In this document: one piece after another, positions 21,720 to 31,267 of the stretch
Layout: each line of letters opens with the position of its first letter
Position numbering within the stretch: the stretch's first letter is position 1
NCBI RefSeq assembly: GCF_006716345.1
Contig: NZ_VFOX01000001.1
Location: 1,798,001 to 1,862,000, forward strand
DNA length: 64,000 bases
Source of the DNA: Microbacterium saperdae
Lineage (GTDB): Bacteria > Actinomycetota > Actinomycetes > Actinomycetales > Microbacteriaceae
Direction of reading: 5' to 3'
Translations under genes and position numbers: made by a program
The notes under the pieces: generated by a model
What the model was told of the DNA's origin: nothing
The model's database searches: none
Seen by the model: only the letters and a program-made list of their open reading frames with translations

Positions 21720-24700
21720 TGCCCAAGCGCGACGACATCCGCTCCGTCCTCGTCATCGGCTCCGGCCCGATCGTCATCGGTCAGGCCTGCGAGTTCGACT
21801 ACTCCGGCACCCAGGCGTGCCGCGTCCTCCGTGAAGAGGGCGTGCGCGTGATCCTGGTGAACTCCAACCCCGCGACCATCATGACCGACCCCGATTTCGC
21901 CGACGCGACCTACGTGGAGCCGATCACCTGGCAGGTCATCGAGACGATCATCGCGAAGGAGCGCCCTGACGCGATCCTCCCGACGCTCGGCGGTCAGACG
22001 GCCCTGAACGCGGCGATCCAGCTGCACAACCACGGCATCCTCGAGAAGTACGACGTCGAGCTCATCGGCGCCAGCTTCGAGGCCATCAACAAGGGCGAGG
22101 ACCGCCAGATCTTCAAGCAGCTGGTGCTCGACGCCGGCGCCGACGTCGCCGACTCCCGCATCGCGCACACCATGGACGAGGTGCTCGCTGCGGCCGGCGA
22201 ACTCGGCTACCCGCTCGTGGTGCGCCCCAGCTTCACGATGGGCGGCCTGGGCTCCGGGTTCGCCTACGACGAAGAGGACCTGCGTCGCATCGCCGGTGCC
22301 GGCCTGCACGACTCGCCGACCAACGAGGTGCTCCTGGAGGAGTCGATCCTCGGGTGGAAGGAGTACGAGCTCGAGCTCATGCGCGACACCGCCGACAACA
22401 CGGTCGTCGTCTGCTCGATCGAGAACGTCGACCCGGTGGGCGTGCACACCGGAGACTCGATCACCGTCGCCCCCGCCCTGACACTCACCGACCGTGAGTA
22501 CCAGAAGCTGCGCGACATCGGCATCGACATCATCCGTGCCGTGGGCGTGGACACCGGTGGCTGCAACATCCAGTTCGCGGTCAACCCGGAGAACGGCCGC
22601 ATCATCGTGATCGAGATGAACCCGCGCGTCTCGCGTTCGAGCGCCCTGGCCTCGAAGGCGACGGGCTTCCCGATCGCGAAGCTCGCAGCCAAGCTCGCGC
22701 TCGGCTACCGTCTGGACGAGATCCCCAACGACATCACGGGCGTCACCCCGGCGAGCTTCGAGCCCACGCTCGACTACGTCGTGGTGAAGGTCCCGCGGTT
22801 CGCATTCGAGAAGTTCCCGGCCGCTGACGCGACGCTCACGACCACCATGAAGTCGGTCGGCGAGGCGATGGCGATCGGCCGTAACTACGCCACGGCGCTG
22901 CAGAAGGCGCTGCGCTCGCTCGAGAAGCGCGGCTCCAGCTTCCACTGGGGCACGGAGGATCGCTCGCTCGAGGAGCTTCTCGAGATCTCGAAGACCCCGA
23001 CCGACGGACGCATCGTCACGCTGCAGCAGGCGCTGCGCAAGGGCGCGACCGTCGAGCAGGCGTTCGACGCGACCGCGATCGACCCGTGGTTCATCGACCA
23101 GATCGTGCTGATCAACGAGGTCGCCGAGATCGTGCGCACCGCGCCCGAGTTCGACGCCGCCACGCTCCGCTACGCGAAGGAGCACGGATTCTCCGACGCA
23201 CAGCTGGCCGAGATCCGCGGCATCAGCGAGACCGAGGTCCGCGGAATCCGTCACGGTCTGGGCATCCGTCCCGTCTACAAGACCGTCGACACCTGCGCCG
23301 GCGAGTTCCCCGCCCTGACGCCGTACCACTACTCGAGCTATGACTTCGAGACCGAGGTCACGCCGTCCGAGCGCACGAAGGTCGTCATCATCGGCTCCGG
23401 CCCGAACCGCATCGGACAGGGCGTCGAGTTCGACTACTCCTGCGTGCATGCCTCGTTCGCGCTGTCGGACGCCGGGTTCGAGACCATCATGGTCAACTGC
23501 AACCCCGAGACGGTCTCGACCGACTACGACACCTCCGATCGGCTCTACTTCGAACCGCTCACGCTGGAGGACGTGCTCGAGGTGCTCGACGCGGAGGCCG
23601 CGAGCGGCACCATCCTCGGTGTCGTGTGCCAGCTGGGCGGCCAGACGCCGCTCGGACTCGCCAAGGGCATCCAGGACGCCGGCTACACCGTGCTCGGCAC
23701 GAGCCCCGAGGCGATCGACCTCGCCGAGGAGCGCGAGCTGTTCAGCGGCATCCTCGACGCCGCCGGACTCGTCGCCCCGCGCCACGGCACGGCGATCGAC
23801 GTGGACGGCGCCGTGGGCATCGCCGAGGACATCGGATACCCGGTGCTCGTGCGCCCGAGCTTCGTGCTCGGCGGACGCGGCATGGAGATCGTCTACGATT
23901 CGCCCAGTCTGCGCGACTACTTCGTGCGCACCGCCGGCGAGGTCATCATCGAACCCGGCAAGCCGCTGCTGGTCGACCGGTTCCTGGATGATGCGATCGA
24001 GCTCGACGTCGACGCGCTGTACGACGGCACCGACCTCTACATCGGTGGCGTCATGGAGCACCTGGAGGAGGCCGGTATCCACTCCGGAGACTCCAGCTGC
24101 ACGCTGCCGCCGATCTCGCTCGGACGCTCCGACATCGACCGGGTGCGCATCGCGACGCTCGCGATCGCCGAGGGCGTCGGGGTGCGCGGGCTGCTGAACG
24201 TGCAGTTCGCGATCAGCGCCGGGGTGCTCTACGTGATCGAGGCGAATCCGCGTGCGAGCCGCACCGTGCCGTTCGTGTCGAAGGCCCTGGGCATCCCGCT
24301 CGCGAAGGCCGCGAGCCGCATCATGGCCGGGTCCACGGTCGCCGAGCTGAAGGCCGAAGGCCTGCTGCCCGAGAACGACGGCTCGCGGGTGCCGCTCGGC
24401 GCTCCGGTCGCCGTCAAGGAAGCGGTGCTGCCGTTCAAGCGGTTCCGCACCAAGGACGGCAAGATCGTGGATTCCGTGCTCGGGCCGGAGATGCGTTCCA
24501 CCGGTGAGGTCATGGGGATCGACAAGGACTTCCCGACTGCGTTCGCGAAGAGCCAGGCTGCGGCCTACGGCGGCATGCCGACCTCGGGTACCGTCTTCAT
24601 CTCGGTCGCCGACTCGGACAAGCGTGCCGTCATCCTGCCTGCTCATCGCCTGCAGCAGCTCGGCTTCACGATCGTCGCCACCGAGGGCACGGCCGAGATC

Positions 24701-25006
24701 CTCTCGCGCAACGGCATCGCGGTCACGGTCGTCGAGAAGTACAGCGAGACCCAGGAGAGCGGCGCGCAGAACGTCGTCGACCTGATCAACGACGGCTCGA
24801 TCGACATCGTCGTGAACACGCCGTCGGGCGGCGCGGCGCGCGCGGACGGCTACGAGATCCGTGCTGCGGCTGTCGCGGCCGACAAGGCACTCTTCACGAC
24901 CATGGCGGTGCTCGGCGCGGCGGTCAGCGGTATGGATGCCGCGCACGAGGGCTTCGACGTCAAGAGCCTCCAGGAGTACGCGCTGGACCGGAAGGCGACG
25001 GTGTGA
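21719..25006 (+). CDS. carB: Carbamoyl-phosphate synthase large subunit
   Basis: Makes carbamoyl phosphate from bicarbonate, ammonia and two ATP. The 1095 residues hold two homologous ATP-grasp halves (about 1-400 and 550-940), an oligomerisation segment between, and a C-terminal MGS-like allosteric domain (about 945-1095). Duplicate signatures are visible: [19 protein letters not shown] at the start of the first half and [19 protein letters not shown] at the start of the second. The repeated [15 protein letters not shown] and [15 protein letters not shown] lie in the ATP-grasp domains. It is translationally coupled to carA and pyrF. Confidence 0.97.
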   Translation: MPKRDDIRSVLVIGSGPIVIGQACEFDYSGTQACRVLREEGVRVILVNSNPATIMTDPDFADATYVEPITWQVIETIIAKERPDAILPTLGGQTALNAAIQLHNHGILEKYDVELIGASFEAINKGEDRQIFKQLVLDAGADVADSRIAHTMDEVLAAAGELGYPLVVRPSFTMGGLGSGFAYDEEDLRRIAGAGLHDSPTNEVLLEESILGWKEYELELMRDTADNTVVVCSIENVDPVGVHTGDSITVAPALTLTDREYQKLRDIGIDIIRAVGVDTGGCNIQFAVNPENGRIIVIEMNPRVSRSSALASKATGFPIAKLAAKLALGYRLDEIPNDITGVTPASFEPTLDYVVVKVPRFAFEKFPAADATLTTTMKSVGEAMAIGRNYATALQKALRSLEKRGSSFHWGTEDRSLEELLEISKTPTDGRIVTLQQALRKGATVEQAFDATAIDPWFIDQIVLINEVAEIVRTAPEFDAATLRYAKEHGFSDAQLAEIRGISETEVRGIRHGLGIRPVYKTVDTCAGEFPALTPYHYSSYDFETEVTPSERTKVVIIGSGPNRIGQGVEFDYSCVHASFALSDAGFETIMVNCNPETVSTDYDTSDRLYFEPLTLEDVLEVLDAEAASGTILGVVCQLGGQTPLGLAKGIQDAGYTVLGTSPEAIDLAEERELFSGILDAAGLVAPRHGTAIDVDGAVGIAEDIGYPVLVRPSFVLGGRGMEIVYDSPSLRDYFVRTAGEVIIEPGKPLLVDRFLDDAIELDVDALYDGTDLYIGGVMEHLEEAGIHSGDSSCTLPPISLGRSDIDRVRIATLAIAEGVGVRGLLNVQFAISAGVLYVIEANPRASRTVPFVSKALGIPLAKAASRIMAGSTVAELKAEGLLPENDGSRVPLGAPVAVKEAVLPFKRFRTKDGKIVDSVLGPEMRSTGEVMGIDKDFPTAFAKSQAAAYGGMPTSGTVFISVADSDKRAVILPAHRLQQLGFTIVATEGTAEILSRNGIAVTVVEKYSETQESGAQNVVDLINDGSIDIVVNTPSGGAARADGYEIRAAAVAADKALFTTMAVLGAAVSGMDAAHEGFDVKSLQEYALDRKATV

Positions 25007-25845
25007 GCGCAGGTTTCGGTGAGCGCGTCCGGACGGCACTCCGCTCGTCCGGGCCGCTCTGCGTCGGGATCGATCCGCATGCGGCTCTCCTCGACGCCTG
25101 GGGTCTGACGCAGGACGCCGCCGGCGTGCGGGAGTTCGGGCTGCGTGTGGTCGCTGCGGCGGCCGATCGGGTCGCGATCGTGAAACCGCAGGTGTCGTTC
25201 TTCGAGCGGTTCGGATCCGCCGGGTTCGGAGCGCTCGAGGATGTGCTCGCCGAAGCGCGCGCGGCAGGGCTGATCGTGATCGCGGATGCCAAGCGCGGCG
25301 ACATCGGCTCGACGATGGACGCCTACGCGGCCGCCTGGCTCACTCCGGGTTCTCCGCTCGAAGCCGATGCGCTGACCGCCAGCCCCTACCTCGGTGTGGG
25401 CGCACTCGACGGTGCCTTCGCGCTCGCGGGTCAGCACGGCAAAGGCGTCTTCGTGCTCGCGGCCACCAGCAACCGCGAGGCGGAGCCCCTGCAGCGTTCG
25501 CGCCAGGACGATCGCTCCGTCGCGGCCGGAGTGCTCGCCGAGGTGTCGCTCCGGAACGCGGCAGCGGTCGCGCCGGGGGAGTGGGGGAGCATCGGTGTCG
25601 TCATCGGCGCCACCGTCGACTGGCCCGCTGCGGGTATCGAGACCTTCGCTCCGTCCGCGCCCATCCTCGCGCCCGGATTCGGCGCGCAGGGCGCGGAGCC
25701 GGCCGACCTCGGCGACCGTTTCGGCGCGATGGCGGCGAGCGTCATCGCCAGCGAGAGCCGCAGCATCCTCGGTGCCGGCCCCGATGGCATCCGAGCAGCG
25801 ATCGAAGCGCGCGTCGCGCAGTACCAGGAGGCCGCACGTGGCTGA
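25003..25845 (+). CDS. pyrF: Orotidine 5'-phosphate decarboxylase (type 2)
   Basis: Decarboxylates OMP to UMP, the last step of UMP synthesis. The 280-residue length and the catalytic motif [15 protein letters not shown] (about residues 95-109) place it in the longer type 2 subfamily common in actinobacteria. The N-terminus has the substrate-binding CVGIDPH. The GTG start overlaps carB by 4 nt. The last 8 nt overlap the start of the downstream mIHF-guanylate kinase gene, so the operon continues. Confidence 0.94.
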   Translation: MSAGFGERVRTALRSSGPLCVGIDPHAALLDAWGLTQDAAGVREFGLRVVAAAADRVAIVKPQVSFFERFGSAGFGALEDVLAEARAAGLIVIADAKRGDIGSTMDAYAAAWLTPGSPLEADALTASPYLGVGALDGAFALAGQHGKGVFVLAATSNREAEPLQRSRQDDRSVAAGVLAEVSLRNAAAVAPGEWGSIGVVIGATVDWPAAGIETFAPSAPILAPGFGAQGAEPADLGDRFGAMAASVIASESRSILGAGPDGIRAAIEARVAQYQEAARG

Positions 25846-26746
25846 GACACGAGTCATCCCCGAGGTCGACAGGGCCGCCGCCGCGCGGAAGGCGGTCGAG
25901 CGTCGACGTGCGCGCGCGTCGCTCAAGCGGGACCTCACCATGCGAGTGATCACGCCCCAGGCCGTGCTGCGTCGGGCGATCGACGACCCGGACTCCGTCG
26001 AGGGCTCCATGCGGATCACGGACTTCCTGCTCGCGCTGCCGGCGATCGGTGCGGGCAAGCGCGACCGCGTGCTCGAGGATCTCCAGATCTCGCCGGTCAA
26101 GCGCCTCGGAGGGCTCGGTGCCCGCCAGCGCGTCGTCCTCGAGCACTGGCTCGACGGCCGCTTCCCCCCGCTGTCACCGCGCGGCGCGCGGAGTCGGCTG
26201 CTCGTGCTCGCCGGTCCCACAGCCGTCGGCAAGGGCACCGTGGCGGCGCACATCCGTGAGAACCACCCCGAGATCCACCTGTCGGTCTCGGCCACCACGC
26301 GTCCGCCACGCCCGGGCGAGATCGACGGCGTGCACTACTACTTCGTGGACGACGCCGAGTTCGACCGTCTCATCGAGCACGGCGAACTGCTCGAGTACGC
26401 CGTCGTGCACAATCGTTCCCGCTATGGCACCCCGCGTCCGCCGATCGACGCCGCCCTGGCGGAGGGGAAGACCGTCCTGCTCGAGATCGATCTGCAGGGC
26501 GCGCGCCAGGTGCGGGCCGCTGAGCCGGCCGCCACGCTGATCTTTTTGCTGCCTCCGAGCTGGGATGAACTCGTCCAACGACTCGTCGGTCGAGGCACGG
26601 AAGGCGCCGAGGAACGCGCCAGACGACTGCGCACCGCGAAGGTCGAACTGGCTGCGCAGAACGAGTTCGATCACCTCATCGTGAACGAGAACGTCGCCGA
26701 TGCCGCCGCCGAGGTCGTAGAATTGTCTTCAAGCTCTGCACGCTGA
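25838..26746 (+). CDS. gmk: mIHF-like DNA-binding domain fused to guanylate kinase
   Basis: One 302-residue reading frame with two parts. Residues 1 to about 110 match the mycobacterial integration host factor (mIHF) family: an [17 protein letters not shown] helix, then [27 protein letters not shown] and the [13 protein letters not shown]-binding end. Residues about 118-302 are guanylate kinase: P-loop GPTAVGKGT at 126-134, [20 protein letters not shown], and [10 protein letters not shown]. In mycobacteria mIHF and gmk are adjacent separate genes. There is no stop or plausible internal ribosome binding site at the junction. The GTG start has AGGAGG at 25826-25831. Both activities, nucleoid binding and GMP phosphorylation, are expected but unproven. 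Confidence 0.93.
   Translation: MAETRVIPEVDRAAAARKAVERRRARASLKRDLTMRVITPQAVLRRAIDDPDSVEGSMRITDFLLALPAIGAGKRDRVLEDLQISPVKRLGGLGARQRVVLEHWLDGRFPPLSPRGARSRLLVLAGPTAVGKGTVAAHIRENHPEIHLSVSATTRPPRPGEIDGVHYYFVDDAEFDRLIEHGELLEYAVVHNRSRYGTPRPPIDAALAEGKTVLLEIDLQGARQVRAAEPAATLIFLLPPSWDELVQRLVGRGTEGAEERARRLRTAKVELAAQNEFDHLIVNENVADAAAEVVELSSSSAR
26718..26723 (+). promoter_or_regulatory. Candidate -10 box for rpoZ inside the end of gmk
   Basis: TAGAAT lies within the last codons of gmk and would start a transcript near 26730, about 80 nt before rpoZ. It is in coding sequence (V-E-L codons), so it may be chance. Confidence 0.25.
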
Positions 26747-26810
26747 GTCTTCTCGCGTGCCCGCAGCACCGTCTTCGCGACGATCCCGTCGCCTGATCAG
26801 GAGGTCCACC

Positions 26811-27068
26811 ATGGCCGGACACCACAACAAGGGCATCATCGATCCCCCCATCGACAACCTGCTGGATCGAGTCGACTCCAAGTACGAGCTCGTGATCTAC
26901 GCGTCCAAGCGTGCGCGCCAGATCAACGACTACTACTCCGACCTGCATGAGGGCAACCTCTTCGACAACGTGGGACCGCTGGTCGACTCCTCGGTCGAGG
27001 ACAAGCCGCTCACGATCGCTCTGCACGAGATCAACGAGGACAAGCTCCGCCTGCGTCACGCGGAGTGA
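26811..27068 (+). CDS. rpoZ: RNA polymerase omega subunit
   Basis: Small subunit that helps fold and assemble beta' in RNA polymerase. The 85-residue protein has the conserved [29 protein letters not shown] core and [15 protein letters not shown] near the C-terminus. ATG 26811 has a strong AGGAGG at 26799-26804. The gmk-rpoZ order is conserved across actinobacteria and many other bacteria. In many actinobacteria coaBC follows; here metK follows directly after a 91-nt gap that holds two overlapping hairpins. Confidence 0.96.
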   Translation: MAGHHNKGIIDPPIDNLLDRVDSKYELVIYASKRARQINDYYSDLHEGNLFDNVGPLVDSSVEDKPLTIALHEINEDKLRLRHAE

Positions 27069-27074
27069 TATTCG

Positions 27075-27152
27075 GGGCCGCGCCACCCACTCTGTCGGAG
27101 GCGCGGTCCAGAATGGGTGTACCAGCCCTTTCCCTGTCTCACCCCGTTCTGG
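27075..27152 (+). promoter_or_regulatory. Two mutually exclusive hairpins before metK, the second covering its ribosome binding site
   Basis: Hairpin 1 pairs 27075-27084 with 27100-27109 (10 bp with one G-U). Hairpin 2 pairs CCAGAATGGGTG (27108-27119) with CACCCCGTTCTGG (27140-27152), with one G-U pair and one bulge. They share 27108-27109, so cannot both form fully. The right arm of hairpin 2 includes the first GG of the metK ribosome binding site GGAG (27151-27154). This layout would suit translational control or rpoZ termination. It does not match a SAM riboswitch class that I recognise. Confidence 0.4.
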
Positions 27153-27159
27153 AGCATCG

Positions 27160-28353
27160 ATGAGCGCCCTGCGTCTGTTCACGTCCGAGTCCGTCACCGA
27201 AGGGCACCCGGACAAGATCTGCGACCAGATCTCGGACAGCATCCTCGACGGGCTCATCGCGAAAGACCGGGATTCCCGGGTCGCGGTCGAGACGCTCGTG
27301 ACCACTGGTCTCGTGCATGTCGCGGGTGAGATCCGCACCGAGGCCTACGTCGACATCCCCACGATCGTCCGCCAGGTCGTGAACGGCATCGGCTACACGT
27401 CGAGCGACACCGGTTTCGACGGCGACTCGTGCGGCGTCAGCATCTCCGTCGGCGAGCAGTCCACCGACATCGCCCACGGCGTGGACAACGCCCAGGAGCA
27501 CCGCGACGGCTCGTCCGTCGATCCGCTCGACGGCCTCGGCGCCGGCGACCAGGGCATCATGTTCGGGTTCGCGACGACCGAGACCCCGCAGCTCATGCCG
27601 ATGGCCGCCTTCACGGCGCACCGTATCGCCGAGCGCCTCACCGAAGTGCGCCGCAGCGGCGAGCTGCCGTTCCTGCGTCCCGACGGCAAGACCCAGGTCA
27701 CGCTCGGCTACGACGGTTTCACTCCGAAGACGGTCGACGCCGTGGTGGTCTCCACGCAGCACCACCCCGACATCTCGCAGGACGAGCTCCAGCAGCTCGT
27801 GCGCGCTCACGTCATCGATCCGGTCCTCGCGAACACCGGCCTCGATCTCGACGACGTGACCTATTACATCAACCCGGCAGGCCCGTTCGTGACCGGTGGT
27901 CCCAAGGGTGATGCGGGCCTCACCGGCCGCAAGATCATCATCGACACCTACGGTGGCGCCTCACGTCACGGCGGCGGTGCCTTCAGCGGCAAGGACCCGT
28001 CCAAGGTCGACCGGTCCGGTGCGTACGCCACCCGCTGGGTCGCGAAGAACGCCGTCGCCGCCGGACTCGCCGACCGTCTCGAAGTGCAGGTCGCCTACGC
28101 GATCGGAGTCGCGCGTCCCGTCGGGCTCTACGTCGAGACTTTCGGCACCGGCAAGGTGTCGGACGATGCCATCATCCGCGCGATCAACGATGTCTTCGAC
28201 CTCCGCCCGCAGGCGATCATCGAGCAGCTGGACCTGCTGCGTCCGATCTACGCGAAGACCGCGGCATACGGGCACTTCGGACGAGAGCTGCCGGAGTTCA
28301 CCTGGGAGCGCACCGATCGCGTCGAAGAGCTGCGCCGCGCTGCCGGTCTCTGA
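27160..28353 (+). CDS. metK: S-adenosylmethionine synthetase
   Basis: Makes SAM from methionine and ATP. The 397-residue protein shows [20 protein letters not shown] at the N-terminus, the hexapeptide-type [10 protein letters not shown] at about residues 127-136, and the phosphate loop [16 protein letters not shown] near residue 268. ATG 27160 has GGAG 5 nt upstream and gives the usual start [11 protein letters not shown]. The 5' leader contains the paired hairpins described separately. priA-like follows after 16 nt and is probably co-transcribed. Confidence 0.97.
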   Translation: MSALRLFTSESVTEGHPDKICDQISDSILDGLIAKDRDSRVAVETLVTTGLVHVAGEIRTEAYVDIPTIVRQVVNGIGYTSSDTGFDGDSCGVSISVGEQSTDIAHGVDNAQEHRDGSSVDPLDGLGAGDQGIMFGFATTETPQLMPMAAFTAHRIAERLTEVRRSGELPFLRPDGKTQVTLGYDGFTPKTVDAVVVSTQHHPDISQDELQQLVRAHVIDPVLANTGLDLDDVTYYINPAGPFVTGGPKGDAGLTGRKIIIDTYGGASRHGGGAFSGKDPSKVDRSGAYATRWVAKNAVAAGLADRLEVQVAYAIGVARPVGLYVETFGTGKVSDDAIIRAINDVFDLRPQAIIEQLDLLRPIYAKTAAYGHFGRELPEFTWERTDRVEELRRAAGL

Positions 28354-28369
28354 TGGGGCTTCGGTTCCC

Positions 28370-30328
28370 ATGACAGCGGAGAGCCGCCGCATCGCGCGGG
28401 TGCTCCTCGACTCACCGTTGCCGCAGCTGGACCGCCTCTTCGACTACTCGCTCCCCGCCGAACTCGGCGATGCTCCTCTGGGCGCGCGGATCAAGGTCCC
28501 GTTGCGCACCGCGGGGCGGGTGATCGACGGATACGTGGTCGAACTCGGTGTCGAAGACGATGCGGATCGTCCGCTCTCCGAGGTCGACAGCGTGGTGTCA
28601 CCCGTCGCGGTGCTGCCCGAGCGACTGCACCGTCTCGCCAGACGTGTCGCCGACCGAGCAGCGGGGTCGGCGTCCGACATCCTCCGGCTCGTGATACCGA
28701 AGCGCCAGGTCCGGGTCGAGAAGGCGTGGACCGGCGATTCCCCCGTCACCGCTCCGGACCCGGAGGCGCTGGCGGGCGCCACCGCCCTGCTCGACGCCTA
28801 CGACGGTCTGCTCGACGTTCTCGAGAATCACGGACGTGCAGCGGTGGAGGCGATTCCGGGAATCCGCGACGACGGGCCCGCCTGGGCCGCCCTGCTCGCA
28901 GCCACTGCCGTGCAGGCGCTGGGGGCGGGGGAGTCGTCGATCCTGATCGTCCCCGACCACCGCGATCTCGACCGGCTGCTCACGGCGCTCGCGCAGATCG
29001 CCCCCGATGAGACGATCATCCGCTACGACTCCCGGCAGACGAACCCTCAGCGGTACCGATCGTTCCTGCGCACGCTCGAGGATGCCCCCTGCATCGTCGT
29101 CGGCAACCGGTCCGCGGTCTACGCCCCGGTGCGCGCCGGACTCGTCGCGATCTGGGACGACGGCGACCCGCTTCTCGGCGAGCCTCTCGCGCCCTATGTC
29201 AACGCGCGCGATGCGGCGCTGTTGCGTCAGGAGCAGGAGGAGAGCGCCCTCCTGTTCGTCGGGCACACCCGGACGACCGATGTCGAGCGACTGGTCGCGC
29301 ATGGGTGGCTGCGGGATGTGCGCGCGGCCCGACGTGTGCTTCCCCGTGTGGTGTTGAGCACGCCCCAGGAGATGGAGCAGCCGACCGCACAGCGCCTGCC
29401 CTCGTCGGCGTTCCTCGCGGCCCGCACGGCGGCGGCCGAGGGGCCGGTGCTCGTCCAGGTCTCCCGCCCGGGATTCTCGCCGTCGCTGGTGTGCGCCGAG
29501 TGCCGCGCGCCGGCCCGGTGCGCGCACTGCGGCGGTCCTCTGGGCGCCCGGCACCGTGGCGCAGTCCCGGTGTGCGGCTGGTGTGGACGGGGAGCACGGG
29601 CCTGGGCGTGCCCCTCGTGCTCATCGACGAAGCTGCGACTCGCCTCGTCCGGCAGCGAACGCACAGCCGACGAGCTCGGACGCGCGTTCCCCGGAGTGCG
29701 GGTGATCGTCGCCGACAGTGCGCATCCGGTCGAGCGCGTCGACGCGAAGCCGGCGCTCGTCGTCGCCACCCGCGGCGCCGAACCCCTCGCCGACGGCGGG
29801 TACCGGGCGGTCGTGCTCCTGGACGGTCCGCGCATGCTGCAGGCTCCCGACCTCCGTGTGGGGGAATCGTGCCTGCGCTGGTGGTCGAACGCGGCTGCCC
29901 TCGCCGCACCGGGAGCGCCCGTGCATCTGGTCGGCGTCGATGGCGGCACGGCACGCGCTCTCGCGACGTGGAACCAGGCGGGTTACGCGCGGTCGGAACT
30001 CGAGAGCAGAGCGCCTCTGCATATGCCGCCGACCGCCCGGGTCGCGTTGGTCGAGGGGACGGCAGCGGCGGTCTCCCGCGCGCTGATCGCACTCGGCGAA
30101 CTCGCTCTCCCGCCCGATGCCGTGCTGGGGCCCGTACCGGTCGAGTCCGACGACGAGCCTCCGCGCGTGCGCGCACTCGTGCGTTTCGACTACGGCGCCG
30201 GCAGTCGCGTGGCGACCGTCCTGCGGGCGGCCGTGGTGGCCGAAGCGGTGGCCAGTCGCCGAGGGCGGGGGCGCAATCCGAGGAGCGCTCTCTCGGTTCG
30301 CCTCGATATCCTCGATCCAGAACTTTGA
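28370..30328 (+). CDS. priA: PriA-like primosomal protein lacking helicase motifs
   Basis: 652-residue homologue of replication restart protein PriA, shorter than the usual ~730. The N-terminal DNA-binding domain is recognisable (RIARVLLDSPLPQLDRLFDYSLP...GARIKVP). The Walker A GxxGxGKT is absent: the matching region reads AATAVQALGAGESSILIV. The DEEH box is replaced by WDDGDP. Zinc-binding cysteines are kept: CAECRAPARCAHC and CGWCGRGARAWACPSC. This is the helicase-dead form that many actinobacteria have, so it probably serves as a structural primosome protein. The metK-priA-fmt-rsmB order is conserved. ATG 28370 lies 16 nt after metK. Confidence 0.85.
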   Translation: MTAESRRIARVLLDSPLPQLDRLFDYSLPAELGDAPLGARIKVPLRTAGRVIDGYVVELGVEDDADRPLSEVDSVVSPVAVLPERLHRLARRVADRAAGSASDILRLVIPKRQVRVEKAWTGDSPVTAPDPEALAGATALLDAYDGLLDVLENHGRAAVEAIPGIRDDGPAWAALLAATAVQALGAGESSILIVPDHRDLDRLLTALAQIAPDETIIRYDSRQTNPQRYRSFLRTLEDAPCIVVGNRSAVYAPVRAGLVAIWDDGDPLLGEPLAPYVNARDAALLRQEQEESALLFVGHTRTTDVERLVAHGWLRDVRAARRVLPRVVLSTPQEMEQPTAQRLPSSAFLAARTAAAEGPVLVQVSRPGFSPSLVCAECRAPARCAHCGGPLGARHRGAVPVCGWCGRGARAWACPSCSSTKLRLASSGSERTADELGRAFPGVRVIVADSAHPVERVDAKPALVVATRGAEPLADGGYRAVVLLDGPRMLQAPDLRVGESCLRWWSNAAALAAPGAPVHLVGVDGGTARALATWNQAGYARSELESRAPLHMPPTARVALVEGTAAAVSRALIALGELALPPDAVLGPVPVESDDEPPRVRALVRFDYGAGSRVATVLRAAVVAEAVASRRGRGRNPRSALSVRLDILDPEL

Positions 30329-30346
30329 TCCTTCCGGAGTACCTTC

Positions 30347-31267
30347 ATGCGCCTCGTCTTCGCCGGCACGCCTTCTGCGGCCGTTCCCACCCTGCGTCGT
30401 CTGGCGCGGGACCACGACATCGTCGCGGCCGTCACCCGGCCCGATGCGCCGCTCGGGCGCAAGAGGGTCCTCACCCCGTCTCCGGTGGCGCAGGCCGCCG
30501 TGGAGCTCGGCATCCCCGTCATCACCGCGGCGCGGCTGGATGAGGAGGCGACGCAGCGCATCGCGGCACTCCAGCCGGAGCTGGGCGTGATCGTCGCCTA
30601 CGGGGGATTGGTCCGTGAACCACTGCTGTCGACGCCGGATGCCGGATGGATCAACCTGCACTTCTCGCTGCTTCCGCAGTGGCGCGGTGCGGCACCGGTC
30701 CAGCGCGCGCTCATCGCGGGCGATGCGCAGCTGGGCGCGAGTGTCTTCCAGCTCGTGGCCGAGCTCGACGCGGGGGATGTGTTCGCTTCTCGCGTGGTCG
30801 ATGTTCCGACGGGTGCGACCGCCGACCTCGCATTGGAGGCGCTGGCGATCGACGGAGCCGAGCTCACGGCCGCGGTCGTCTCCGGAATCGCTGCGGGCAC
30901 GGCTCGAGCTGTTCCGCAGGAGGGCGAGCCGACGTTCGCCCCCAAGCTCTCGCTTCCCGACGGCCTCCTGGACTGGTCGCAGCCTGCGGAGCAGGTGTTC
31001 GCGCGCTTCCGCGGTGTGACACCCGAGCCCGGAGCCCACACCACGATCGACGGACAGCGCCTCAAGATCCTCGAGGCTTCACCCGCCACCGACGCCGAAC
31101 CTCTCGAGCCCGGTGCCATCTCTGCCGCAAAGACGGCGGTGCTGTTCGGCACGGCCACCGCGCCGCTCGCCGTCACGCGCGTGCAGCCGGCCGGCAAGGG
31201 AGCCATGAACGCCGCGGACTGGTGGCGCGGCCAACGAGCAGCTGAAGGGGTGCGTGCCGGATCATGA
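30347..31267 (+). CDS. fmt: Methionyl-tRNA formyltransferase
   Basis: Formylates initiator Met-tRNA using 10-formyl-THF. The 306-residue protein has the N-terminal Rossmann start MRLVFAGTPSAAVPTL and the catalytic segment INLHFSLLPQWRGAAPVQRAL (about residues 103-123) with Asn and His. The C-terminal OB-like tRNA-binding domain begins near residue 210. ATG 30347 has CGGAG a short distance upstream. The stop overlaps the rsmB ATG by 4 nt. Confidence 0.96.
   Translation: MRLVFAGTPSAAVPTLRRLARDHDIVAAVTRPDAPLGRKRVLTPSPVAQAAVELGIPVITAARLDEEATQRIAALQPELGVIVAYGGLVREPLLSTPDAGWINLHFSLLPQWRGAAPVQRALIAGDAQLGASVFQLVAELDAGDVFASRVVDVPTGATADLALEALAIDGAELTAAVVSGIAAGTARAVPQEGEPTFAPKLSLPDGLLDWSQPAEQVFARFRGVTPEPGAHTTIDGQRLKILEASPATDAEPLEPGAISAAKTAVLFGTATAPLAVTRVQPAGKGAMNAADWWRGQRAAEGVRAGS

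Noticed and set aside
27069..27159. A SAM riboswitch before metK
   Set aside because: Only 91 nt are available and none of the conserved SAM-I, SAM-II or SAM-IV cores is recognisable. The hairpins are reported as a separate finding instead.
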